From contig DAOUUT010000169.1 of assembly GCA_030668025.1 (NCBI GenBank), positions 1-8,050 of the forward strand: a DNA stretch of 8,050 nucleotides, in the 5' to 3' direction. The notes under the pieces are model-generated. The model was not told the DNA's origin and did not search any database. It saw only the letters and a list, made by a program, of their open reading frames with translations. Every line of letters begins with the position of its first letter. Positions within the stretch are counted from its first letter, which is position 1. The translations under genes and the position numbers were made by a program. Source of the DNA: Promethearchaeota archaeon. Its GTDB lineage: Archaea; Asgardarchaeota; Lokiarchaeia; Sigynarchaeales; SOKP01. This document shows positions 1 to 6,441 of this stretch, piece after piece.

Positions 1-411
1 AATTACGACAAAATTGGCGAACGTACGATTAGAATTGATTGCGACGTCATACAAGCCGATGGCGGTACAAGATGCGCCTCGATCACAGGAGCTTTTGTTG
101 CCGTTTTTGACGCCCTCAATTACTTATATAACGAAAAAAGAATATACGAATTTCCTGATTACAAGGTCACTGCAGGTATATCGCTTGGACTAAAGAACAG
201 CAAGGTTCTTTTAGACCTAAATTACGAAGAAGACTCTACAGTAGACGTCGATTTTAACTTAGTAGCGAACGAAGATTTAGAATTGATCGAAATTCAAGGA
301 ACTGCGGAAGGATTACCGTTTAACAAGGAGAAATTAAACGAAATAATCGAAGTCGGAGAAAAGGGTATAATGGAATTAATTAAAATTCAAAAAAATGTAT
401 TGAACTTATAA
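1..411 (+). CDS. rph: Ribonuclease PH, C-terminal part (5' end outside window)
   Basis: RNase PH is a phosphate-dependent 3'-5' exoribonuclease that trims tRNA 3' ends, working as a hexameric ring in the cytoplasm. The visible 136 codons are open from base 1 to a TAA at 409-411. They carry the family core GERTIRIDCDV followed by IQADGGTR, whose Gly-Thr-Arg binds phosphate, then SITGA. Further on come LLDLNYEEDS, the segment holding the conserved acidic residues, and IQGTAEG near the C-terminus. The usual protein is about 240-255 residues, so roughly the N-terminal 100-110 are missing to the left. The common GGTRTAS is GGTRCAS here, a minor change. The start of this segment is richer in G+C than the genes to the right (40-53% in the first two 60-base lines by hand count). 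No usual neighbour such as rdgB follows: the gene ends convergently against the dehydratase gene, so it probably closes a housekeeping operon. The bacterial form argues against an archaeal source. Confidence 0.95.
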   Translation, partial: NYDKIGERTIRIDCDVIQADGGTRCASITGAFVAVFDALNYLYNEKRIYEFPDYKVTAGISLGLKNSKVLLDLNYEEDSTVDVDFNLVANEDLELIEIQGTAEGLPFNKEKLNEIIEVGEKGIMELIKIQKNVLNL

Positions 412-516
412 TTTTATCTTATTTTTTCTATTTAATTAAAAATTATAATTTCTAAAAACTGTTATAGAAAGATGTAAAACCTTCAAAATATGAATTTATA
501 AAAAATTAAATAATAA

Positions 517-1668
517 TTAATGAGCTTCGATTCCAAGCATTTCTGGATGAGATTGGAAGTATTCTACTCCTTCTTTTATAATTTCTACAATTGATCTTAC
601 CGGTTTCCAGCCTGTTTCGTTAAATATCTTATCGTTCCGACCAATTAACAAGGGTACTTCGCTAGGGCGCATACGTTGAGGGTCTATAAACACATCAGCT
701 TCTATATTGTAGATTTTCTTCGCTAATTTAACATAATCAGCAACGGTTATTCCTTTTCCTGAACACACATTAAATGGTTCTCCATATTTCATTTTCTCAC
801 TAAGTATAATGTAAGCATTAACGGTATCTTTAACGTGTGTAAAATCTCTAATAGCGTTGGGGTTTCCAATAACAAATTTATCTCTTTTATTTTCTAAAAG
901 TTCTACAATTTGTCTATGGACTACACTAGTAACAAATTGAATCCCTCTCCTAGGTCCTTCGTGATTAAAGCCACGCGAAATAATACTCGGTACTCCATAT
1001 GAATTGTGATATAACCATGCGACTTGTTCAGTGGCACATTTTGATATCCCATAAACACTTCTCGGGCGGAAGGGATTTTTCTTTAAATCTTCTGTTACTG
1101 GTACTTCTCTAGGATCTACTAACCCATATTGTTCGCTACTACAAGCAACTTGCAAACTATCTAGTCCGGTTTTGAATCTACGTGCTGCTTCAAACACATT
1201 AATGGTGCCTATTAAGTTATTATGAATAACTCTAACGGGTTCTCGAAATGAAGTTGGAACAAATGACTCAGCAGCGAGATGAAATACTGCGTTAGGTTGT
1301 ATTTCTTCAAAGATAGATAAAATTCTTTCAGCGCTCGTAATATCCGCTTCGTGAAGAGATATATTACCCCTTAAATGTTCGATATTTTCATACATAGGTA
1401 CAGCGTGTCTTCTTATCGTACCATGAACTTCACACCCTAAATCTAATAGTTGTTCTGCCAAATGACTTCCTGCAAAGCCACTAATACCCGTTATTAAGGC
1501 TACTTTTTCGCTCCAATATTCTTTATTAGGTAATGTTGTAGTACGCCCTTTAAAGCCTTCTAAATAACCGTCAATTTTTTCCGGCTTTATTATATATCCC
1601 TGTTTTTCAAGTTCTTCAACTCGGGGATTTTCTTTAATAACTTTTTCCAACGGTATTAAATCAATCAT
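517..1668 (-). CDS. gmd: GDP-mannose 4,6-dehydratase-like SDR enzyme with N-terminal extension
   Basis: This extended-SDR sugar-nucleotide dehydratase probably converts GDP-mannose to GDP-4-keto-6-deoxymannose, the precursor of GDP-rhamnose, GDP-fucose or perosamine, in the cytoplasm. The NAD(P)-binding motif TGISGFAG is at residues 60-67. The catalytic set expected for GMD is present: Ser177 (Thr in E. coli), Glu179 in the SSEQYG motif, and Tyr206 and Lys210 in YGISK. GMD hallmarks follow: FNHEGPRRG at 234-242, RDFTHVKD at 274-281, RPSEV near 335, and GWKP near 353. The protein has 383 residues against about 370 usually, although about 55 residues precede the Rossmann fold, where the family normally starts almost directly with it. 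The ATG at 1668 is the only good start: no in-frame ATG lies nearer the fold and no Shine-Dalgarno sequence is visible. The gene is transcribed divergently from the glycosyltransferase gene. A related 4-epimerase or other GDP-hexose dehydratase is possible, but the HEGPRRG motif favours GMD. Confidence 0.82.
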   Translation of the reverse strand: MIDLIPLEKVIKENPRVEELEKQGYIIKPEKIDGYLEGFKGRTTTLPNKEYWSEKVALITGISGFAGSHLAEQLLDLGCEVHGTIRRHAVPMYENIEHLRGNISLHEADITSAERILSIFEEIQPNAVFHLAAESFVPTSFREPVRVIHNNLIGTINVFEAARRFKTGLDSLQVACSSEQYGLVDPREVPVTEDLKKNPFRPRSVYGISKCATEQVAWLYHNSYGVPSIISRGFNHEGPRRGIQFVTSVVHRQIVELLENKRDKFVIGNPNAIRDFTHVKDTVNAYIILSEKMKYGEPFNVCSGKGITVADYVKLAKKIYNIEADVFIDPQRMRPSEVPLLIGRNDKIFNETGWKPVRSIVEIIKEGVEYFQSHPEMLGIEAH

Positions 1669-1930
1669 GATATTAATTAGAATTAATTAACTATTGGATT
1701 TTAAGTTAATTATTAAAATTCTAGACTGATCTTAATAACAAGTTAAACTCAGAATAACTGAAATTTAAAATTGATTGAGTTTATGTTTATATTATTTTTA
1801 TAAATCTATAATGTAAGGGATTGAGTTTATGTTATAAAAATATTTAACAATTTCCAATTACTCTATACCTTAATTAAATACTAAATTCAAATTAAAATTT
1901 TAAACCATAGTACCCAACTTGAAGTAAAAA
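1669..1930. promoter_or_regulatory. Divergent intergenic region, probable promoters for both flanking genes
   Basis: This 262-base AT-rich gap separates two divergent starts, so promoters in both directions should lie here. A TATAAT hexamer at 1807-1812 on the + strand is a possible -10 box for the glycosyltransferase gene, but the hexamer 17 bases upstream (TGTTTA) is a poor -35, so the promoter is only tentative. Neither flanking ATG has a clear Shine-Dalgarno sequence. The repeats in this gap are listed separately. Confidence 0.45.
1773..1833. repeat. Exact 15-bp direct repeat, possible operator pair
   Basis: GATTGAGTTTATGTT occurs at 1773-1787 and again at 1819-1833, 46 bases start to start. 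The 8-base core TGAGTTTA (1776-1783 and 1822-1829) also occurs inverted as TAAACTCA at 1744-1751. Three copies in a short divergent gap, bracketing the possible -10 box at 1807-1812, suggest binding sites for a regulator. A regulatory role is inference; the repeats themselves are exact. Confidence 0.55.
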
Positions 1931-3121
1931 ATGATCAAAATTCTATTGGTAACTGTTCCTTATGAGAAAACTTCAGCAGGGGGTGCTGCCAAGAGCTTTT
2001 TAAATATTTTCAAAGGTTTAAAAGAAAACAAAGAGTTCCAACTTAAAATCTTGGCGCTTAACCCAAATAAGTTAATCAAAAAATTCTTAAATCCTTTAGG
2101 CCTAAGTTATTTTGTTTTTATACCAAAAATATTAAAAAGAATAAATAAATTTAAACCAAATATTATAATAACGCAAAGCAGAATTACCTTTCCAGCTATT
2201 ATTTCTGCTAATATTAAAAAAATACCCATAATTAGTATTGTACGCGATACTTCTGATGTGTGTCCTAAACATATTGATATAATTGGATATGGAAAAGCAT
2301 GTCCTGGATTAAAAAACAAAAAAACATGTAATAATTGTATTAATTATTGGAGATCGCTAAGGGTATTAATTGGAAATAAAGGCCAAGGATGGCAATATTC
2401 CTTGAGCTCAAATATTTCTACGAAAATTTATAAATTTCGATATTTCGTTTGCCAAATTAATTTATTTCTATTAAATAAAGCAACGGTAAATTTAGTCGCT
2501 TCAGAATTAATGAAGAAGATTTTATCAAACAATTTAGACTCAAAAAAAATCAAAGTAGCAAATATTACACCAATAAAAAACTATTCGCCTCTAGAATCCT
2601 CAGAAAAGAAAAATCAGTTATTAATTGTAATCCCAAAATTCAACGCTTCACATAAAGGATTAGATTTTGTTTTAAAATTATCCCAATTCGTTCCAAAAGA
2701 TTATAAAATTGTTGTTGTAGGAAGCAAGATACCTACTGCTAAATTAGAGAAGGTTGATAACAAAATTATTAACTATGATCAAATTAGTAAAAGAGAATTA
2801 AACAAATTATATCAAAGTTCTCAATTAACGTTAGTTCCAACATTTTGCACTGAAGCATTTGGAAGAATTATTATAGAAAGTTTTGTAAGTAAAACTCCCG
2901 TGATTTCTTCCCCCAATTGTGGTGCAAATTCTTTTTTCATCGAAAAAGATTTTCTTAAGGTAGTTCCCTTAAAATTATCTTTATGGATAGAAGCGATAAA
3001 CGAAATGATAAAACTATCTCATAAAATTACTGATAATGACATTAAAGAGATTTATGATCAATTTTCCATCGAAAAAAGTAAAGACGAGTTTTCGAACTTA
3101 ATTAAACAAATTATATTTTAA
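1931..3121 (+). CDS. Glycosyltransferase family 4 (GT-B fold) with four-cysteine insert
   Basis: This is a retaining GT-B glycosyltransferase, probably adding a sugar from a nucleotide-sugar donor to a surface glycan at the cytoplasmic face. The N-terminal strand (residues 2-9) leads into a Gly-rich loop, SAGGAAKS at 15-22, typical of GT4 acceptor domains. In the donor domain, SHKGLD at 240-245 matches the usual KG motif. PTFCTEAFGRIIIE at 303-316 contains the GT4 EX7E pair, Glu308 and Glu316. A segment at 111-136 carries Cys111, Cys124, Cys133 and Cys136, a pattern seen in a subset of GT4 enzymes and possibly metal binding. The length of 396 residues is normal. The ATG has only a weak GAAG upstream. 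The phosphotransferase gene follows after 35 bases, so the two form an operon. Sampled G+C is about 20-32%, lower than in the dehydratase and MIPS genes. Donor and acceptor cannot be told from sequence. Confidence 0.85.
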   Translation: MIKILLVTVPYEKTSAGGAAKSFLNIFKGLKENKEFQLKILALNPNKLIKKFLNPLGLSYFVFIPKILKRINKFKPNIIITQSRITFPAIISANIKKIPIISIVRDTSDVCPKHIDIIGYGKACPGLKNKKTCNNCINYWRSLRVLIGNKGQGWQYSLSSNISTKIYKFRYFVCQINLFLLNKATVNLVASELMKKILSNNLDSKKIKVANITPIKNYSPLESSEKKNQLLIVIPKFNASHKGLDFVLKLSQFVPKDYKIVVVGSKIPTAKLEKVDNKIINYDQISKRELNKLYQSSQLTLVPTFCTEAFGRIIIESFVSKTPVISSPNCGANSFFIEKDFLKVVPLKLSLWIEAINEMIKLSHKITDNDIKEIYDQFSIEKSKDEFSNLIKQIIF

Positions 3122-3140
3122 CTATTTTAAAGAAATGAAT

Positions 3141-3147
3141 AAGGAGG
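3141..3147 (+). promoter_or_regulatory. Strong Shine-Dalgarno site of the TagF-like gene
   Basis: AAGGAGG lies 9 bases before the ATG at 3157 and fixes that start. It falls in the 35-base gap after the glycosyltransferase stop. It shows that this organism uses canonical Shine-Dalgarno initiation, which argues against Bacteroidetes. Confidence 0.85.
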
Positions 3148-3156
3148 ATTGAAGAA

Positions 3157-4383
3157 ATGAATATTTTTAATAAAATTCTTAATAAGTTCACATTTTTAAA
3201 ATCAACGAAATTATATCAATTTACGCAAGAAATTGGATATTCATTTGTTATTAAAACAATTTCAAGGTTATTTAGTAATAAAGTCGAAGCAAACTTGATT
3301 TTATTGAGTGCATATGGAGGAAAGGCATTTGTAGACAATACAAAATATATATTTCAATATTTAGTTAAAAATACTGAATATAAAGTAATTTGGATTACAA
3401 ATTCTCGTGATTTATTAGGGGAATTTAAAGCTAAAGGATATCAGGCAGTTTATAAATTTGAGCTAAATACGATTAAGCTATTAAGAAAGGCGAAATTTAT
3501 TTTCACTACTCATGGAGTATTTGATGTATTACCTATTGATTTCTCTCCTAATACTATCTTTGTTTGTACTTGGCATGGTGTGCAAAATAAAAGAAATAGC
3601 TCAGTCCATGGCCCTATTAAGTATGGTAAACTAGCAAAATATCTTAAATTGAAGATTGTGAATGATAATTTTATGGATTTTTTTGTTACTCCTTCAGGCA
3701 CCAAAAAAGATAAAAAGCTTATTGTAAATTATTTTCAGATATCGCCTAAAAAAATAATTACAACCGGTTATCCCAGAAATGATATCTTATTTTCTATAGA
3801 TTTAGAACTAAAAAACCTAATTAGAAAAAAATACAAATTAGCTAAGAATTTTAAAAGAGTCTTATTATACGCACCAACCTTCCGTGATAGCTCCTTTACC
3901 GCTAAATTACCGTTTAAACAAGAGGAATTAATTGAGTTAAACAATGTTTTAAAGAGTTCTAATTCGATATTAATTATGAAAGCACATATGTTTGAACAAA
4001 TTATTGAATTTAAGAATTATTCGAATATCAAAAAAGCACCAAAAAATGCTGATATTCAAGAATTAATATGTATAACAGATATTTTAATTACAGATTATTC
4101 TTCAGTTTATTGCGATTTTCTATTATTAAACAAACCAATCTTATTATTTACATACGACTTTGAGGAATTTATGAAAAAGGGGCGTGGATTTTATTATGAC
4201 TTTAAACAAATTGCTCCTGGACCATTATTATTCACGGGAAAAGAATTGATTGAAGCTATAAAAAATGTTCATAATATAGAAAAAGACTTTGAAGAGAGAA
4301 GGTTAAAAACAAGGAGATTATATCACAAAAATATCGATGGAAATTCTACTGAACGATTATTAAAATTTTTAAAAATCGTTTAA
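3157..4383 (+). CDS. TagB/TagF-family CDP-alcohol (glycerol-type) phosphotransferase
   Basis: This is a peripheral-membrane GT-B enzyme of the CDP-glycerol glycerophosphotransferase family (Glyphos_transf). These enzymes move an alcohol-phosphate from a CDP-alcohol onto teichoic-acid-type polymers or glycans. Family motifs are all present: TWHG at 138-141 with the conserved His140, GYPRND at 204-209, YAPTFRD at 238-244, KAH at 275-277 with the second conserved His277, ITDYSS at 311-316, and the C-terminal FYYDF at 346-350. The length of 408 residues is close to TagB or a single TagF catalytic domain; the long N-terminal region of full TagF polymerases is absent. The N-terminus is basic and amphipathic, without a signal peptide or membrane span, which suits a cytoplasmic-face enzyme. 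The gene has a strong ribosome binding site and is co-directional with the GT4 gene. The window holds no CDP-glycerol or CDP-ribitol synthase, while an IPCT homologue lies convergently 11 bases away. CDP-inositol is therefore a plausible donor by inference. Confidence 0.9.
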   Translation: MNIFNKILNKFTFLKSTKLYQFTQEIGYSFVIKTISRLFSNKVEANLILLSAYGGKAFVDNTKYIFQYLVKNTEYKVIWITNSRDLLGEFKAKGYQAVYKFELNTIKLLRKAKFIFTTHGVFDVLPIDFSPNTIFVCTWHGVQNKRNSSVHGPIKYGKLAKYLKLKIVNDNFMDFFVTPSGTKKDKKLIVNYFQISPKKIITTGYPRNDILFSIDLELKNLIRKKYKLAKNFKRVLLYAPTFRDSSFTAKLPFKQEELIELNNVLKSSNSILIMKAHMFEQIIEFKNYSNIKKAPKNADIQELICITDILITDYSSVYCDFLLLNKPILLFTYDFEEFMKKGRGFYYDFKQIAPGPLLFTGKELIEAIKNVHNIEKDFEERRLKTRRLYHKNIDGNSTERLLKFLKIV

Positions 4384-4394
4384 TAGTAAGAATA

Positions 4395-5186
4395 TTAAAA
4401 GATATCCAAATTAAAAGGTTTGAATTGGTTTGATTCGTCAAAATTTCTCTTTAACTTTTCATATTCAAAGTCATTATCTACATCAACCCAAATTGTATTA
4501 GGAAAATCAAAATAAGAAACTTTTAAATTTTCTTTAATAGCAGAAATAACTATATCTGAAACTCCAAACTTTTCACGACTTTTTTCAATACTTCGTGAAG
4601 TTTTTTGAACTATATCAGTTTTCATAATAAAAACACCCATATCAAGCCTATTGTAATTACTGATTTGCTTTCCTATCTTCTTTATGTAGAAATCTTCTCC
4701 ATAAACTTTAGTACAATCCTGTAAATCGTAAATTCCTTTAATGCTCATAGGATCTGTAGCTAAGACTATGTCATCTTTGTTATAATTGGTTAAAAGTTCA
4801 GCGTAGATGTTTTTTGAAAAAATATGATCTGCCATGGATAACACAAAACTATTAGATGATACTGCTTTTGCACCTAAATATAGACTATATCCATTTTCTC
4901 TTTCAGAATACTTATTTTCAATTAAATTTATTTTTAAATCCTCAAAATCTAAATTGATTTCTTTGCCAAAATCATAACAACAACTAACGACTTGTGATTT
5001 GTCAACCGTGTCATCAACAACAATATTTATTTTCCTAATCCCCGCAAAATACATCCCGGTAATTACGTAATTTAATATGATTGTTTTCTTGAGCGGTAAG
5101 AGAAACTTTTTGAATGAACTATCTCCAAAATTGAATCGAGAAGAAAATCCCGCTGCTAAAATAACGCTTTCCACACTATGCACCAT
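4395..5186 (-). CDS. CTP:inositol-1-phosphate cytidylyltransferase (IPCT)-like nucleotidyltransferase
   Basis: This enzyme likely couples inositol-1-phosphate to CTP, giving CDP-inositol and pyrophosphate. It has the nucleotidyltransferase fold: LAAGFSSRF at 10-18 is the signature loop, with Lys26/Lys27 as the usual downstream lysine. ENGYSL at 97-102 and SMADH at 117-121 closely resemble the GNGYSL and TMGDH of Archaeoglobus IPCT as I recall it. LDMGVF at 181-186 matches that enzyme's VDTGFF, and WVDVD at 233-237 its WMDVD metal site. The 263 residues form a single domain; the CDP-alcohol transferase domain fused to IPCT in some thermophiles is absent. It lies downstream of two MIPS genes on the same strand, which supports the inositol substrate. 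The start is uncertain: no Shine-Dalgarno sequence precedes the ATG at 5186, and a GTG at codon 5 is an alternative. Several sampled lines have only 18-27% G+C, well below MIPS. Another sugar-phosphate or choline-phosphate cytidylyltransferase is the main alternative. Confidence 0.82.
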   Translation of the reverse strand: MVHSVESVILAAGFSSRFNFGDSSFKKFLLPLKKTIILNYVITGMYFAGIRKINIVVDDTVDKSQVVSCCYDFGKEINLDFEDLKINLIENKYSERENGYSLYLGAKAVSSNSFVLSMADHIFSKNIYAELLTNYNKDDIVLATDPMSIKGIYDLQDCTKVYGEDFYIKKIGKQISNYNRLDMGVFIMKTDIVQKTSRSIEKSREKFGVSDIVISAIKENLKVSYFDFPNTIWVDVDNDFEYEKLKRNFDESNQFKPFNLDIF

Positions 5187-5230
5187 TATAAAAAATAATC
5201 TATTGATTAAATAATCTAAGAAAAATAATT

Positions 5231-5269
5231 TTTAAAATAAAATAAAACAAATTAAAGCGATTAGCGCTC
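5231..5269 (-). terminator. Possible weak terminator between the MIPS and IPCT genes
   Basis: Read on the minus strand, GAGCG (5269-5265) pairs with CGCTT (5259-5255) around the loop CTAAT. The stem has five pairs, one of them G-U, and overlaps the MIPS stop codon. A T-rich tract (5254-5231) follows. The stem is short, so it could act as partial attenuation lowering IPCT expression, or be chance. Confidence 0.35.
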
Positions 5270-6436
5270 GCGTTTGCCTTCGATAAATTCTGAAACCCAT
5301 TGTTTAGCAACTATATCTGAAGGTGGTTGAATATGTGGATGCTTAAAACTAAAAGAACTAACACTTTCTAAAATTCCCGAAATCCCTCTATCTAAGGCAA
5401 GTTTCATAGCGCGGATTATGTCTAACACAACTCCTGCCGAATTAGGAGAATCCTCAACCCTGATTTTTAAATCTAAGACTAACGGTAAATTTCCATACGT
5501 CGTACCATTAATTCTAATATAACAAATTTTTTTATCTTCAAGAAAAGGAACAAAATCACTTGGACCAATTCTGCAGTTAATTGGATATGGAAGGACGGAA
5601 GTAACTGCAGAAGTTTTTGATTTTCGCTTAGTAGCTAAACGATTTTCCAATTTCATGTTATAAAAATCGCCATTACCTCCGATATTTAACTGATACATTT
5701 CATTTACAACTACGCCCCGATCTAAAAACATCTTAGCCAAAACCCGATGTGCAATTGTAGCACCAACTTGAGATTTAATATCATCACCAGCACAGGGTAA
5801 CCCATTAGCTTCGAATTCAGCAACCCAATCTTTATCGCCCTCAATTTGTTCAGACACGATGAATTCAGGAATCCCATTTATAAATCCACAACCTGCATCA
5901 AGTGCTGCTTGAGCATATATTCTAGAAGCGTTATGACTTCCAACGGGTAAAAAATTAATTAGAATTTCAGCCCTATTTTCTTTAAGCGTTTGTGCAATAT
6001 CAACTGGTATTATTTTTTTCTCATCATATACTTTAAAATAATCAAATGTTGATATTCGTCCATCTTTACTTACATAACATCCATCTGAAATTGGTCCGGG
6101 GTAACACAAAGCTCCTGTCTTTGGCATTTTCTCTGGATTTACAATCTTATGACAGCAATTAGGCTCCGCATAAATTGCCTCTGAAACATCTTTATTGATT
6201 TTTGTTGTTGATACATCAAAAGCAGCAACTATTTTAATATGCCGTGGAAGATATCCACCAATACTGGGGTTCATCAACCCATTAACATACATATCTTCTT
6301 CCTTGATGTTTTTGTAAAATTCAATACCTTGAATTAAAGCAGATGCACAATTACCAAGCCCAGCTAAGGCGATCCGAATTTCTTTTTTATCAGAAACATC
6401 GTTAAATTCTGGATTAATCTTTGAATTATTTTCCAT
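5261..6436 (-). CDS. ino1: Myo-inositol-1-phosphate synthase, canonical copy
   Basis: MIPS makes 1L-myo-inositol-1-phosphate (also numbered 1D-myo-inositol-3-phosphate) from glucose-6-phosphate by an NAD-dependent internal redox and aldol cyclisation in the cytoplasm. The protein resembles the mycobacterial/archaeal short form: 391 residues against 367 in M. tuberculosis Ino1, partly through a charged N-terminal extension of about 20. NAD-binding GLGNCASALIQG is at 26-37, GDDIKSQVGAT at 217-227, LNIGGNGD at 250-257 and EDSPNSAG at 328-335. Lysines matching yeast catalytic Lys369, 373, 412 and 489 appear at 270, 274, 303 and 365, so the enzyme should be active. Cys94, Cys95, Cys111 and Cys120 lie in a variable region. 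The ATG at 6436 is set by a strong AAAGGAGG 10 bases upstream. That site overlaps the end of the preceding MIPS gene, with only 5 bases between the genes, so translation is probably coupled. Confidence 0.95.
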   Translation of the reverse strand: MENNSKINPEFNDVSDKKEIRIALAGLGNCASALIQGIEFYKNIKEEDMYVNGLMNPSIGGYLPRHIKIVAAFDVSTTKINKDVSEAIYAEPNCCHKIVNPEKMPKTGALCYPGPISDGCYVSKDGRISTFDYFKVYDEKKIIPVDIAQTLKENRAEILINFLPVGSHNASRIYAQAALDAGCGFINGIPEFIVSEQIEGDKDWVAEFEANGLPCAGDDIKSQVGATIAHRVLAKMFLDRGVVVNEMYQLNIGGNGDFYNMKLENRLATKRKSKTSAVTSVLPYPINCRIGPSDFVPFLEDKKICYIRINGTTYGNLPLVLDLKIRVEDSPNSAGVVLDIIRAMKLALDRGISGILESVSSFSFKHPHIQPPSDIVAKQWVSEFIEGKRER

Positions 6437-6441
6437 GGATT

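Noticed and set aside
425..470. TTTCTAT/ATAGAAA inverted repeat between rph and the dehydratase gene, as a bidirectional terminator
   Set aside because: The stem is all but pure A/T with a 32-base loop, and no proper T-run follows; it is expected by chance here.
2107..2319. 70-codon open frame on the minus strand
   Set aside because: It lies wholly inside the glycosyltransferase gene on the opposite strand, has no ribosome binding site and no recognisable domain.
3510..3704. 64-codon open frame on the minus strand
   Set aside because: It is antisense to the TagF-like core motifs, which clearly belong to the plus-strand gene.
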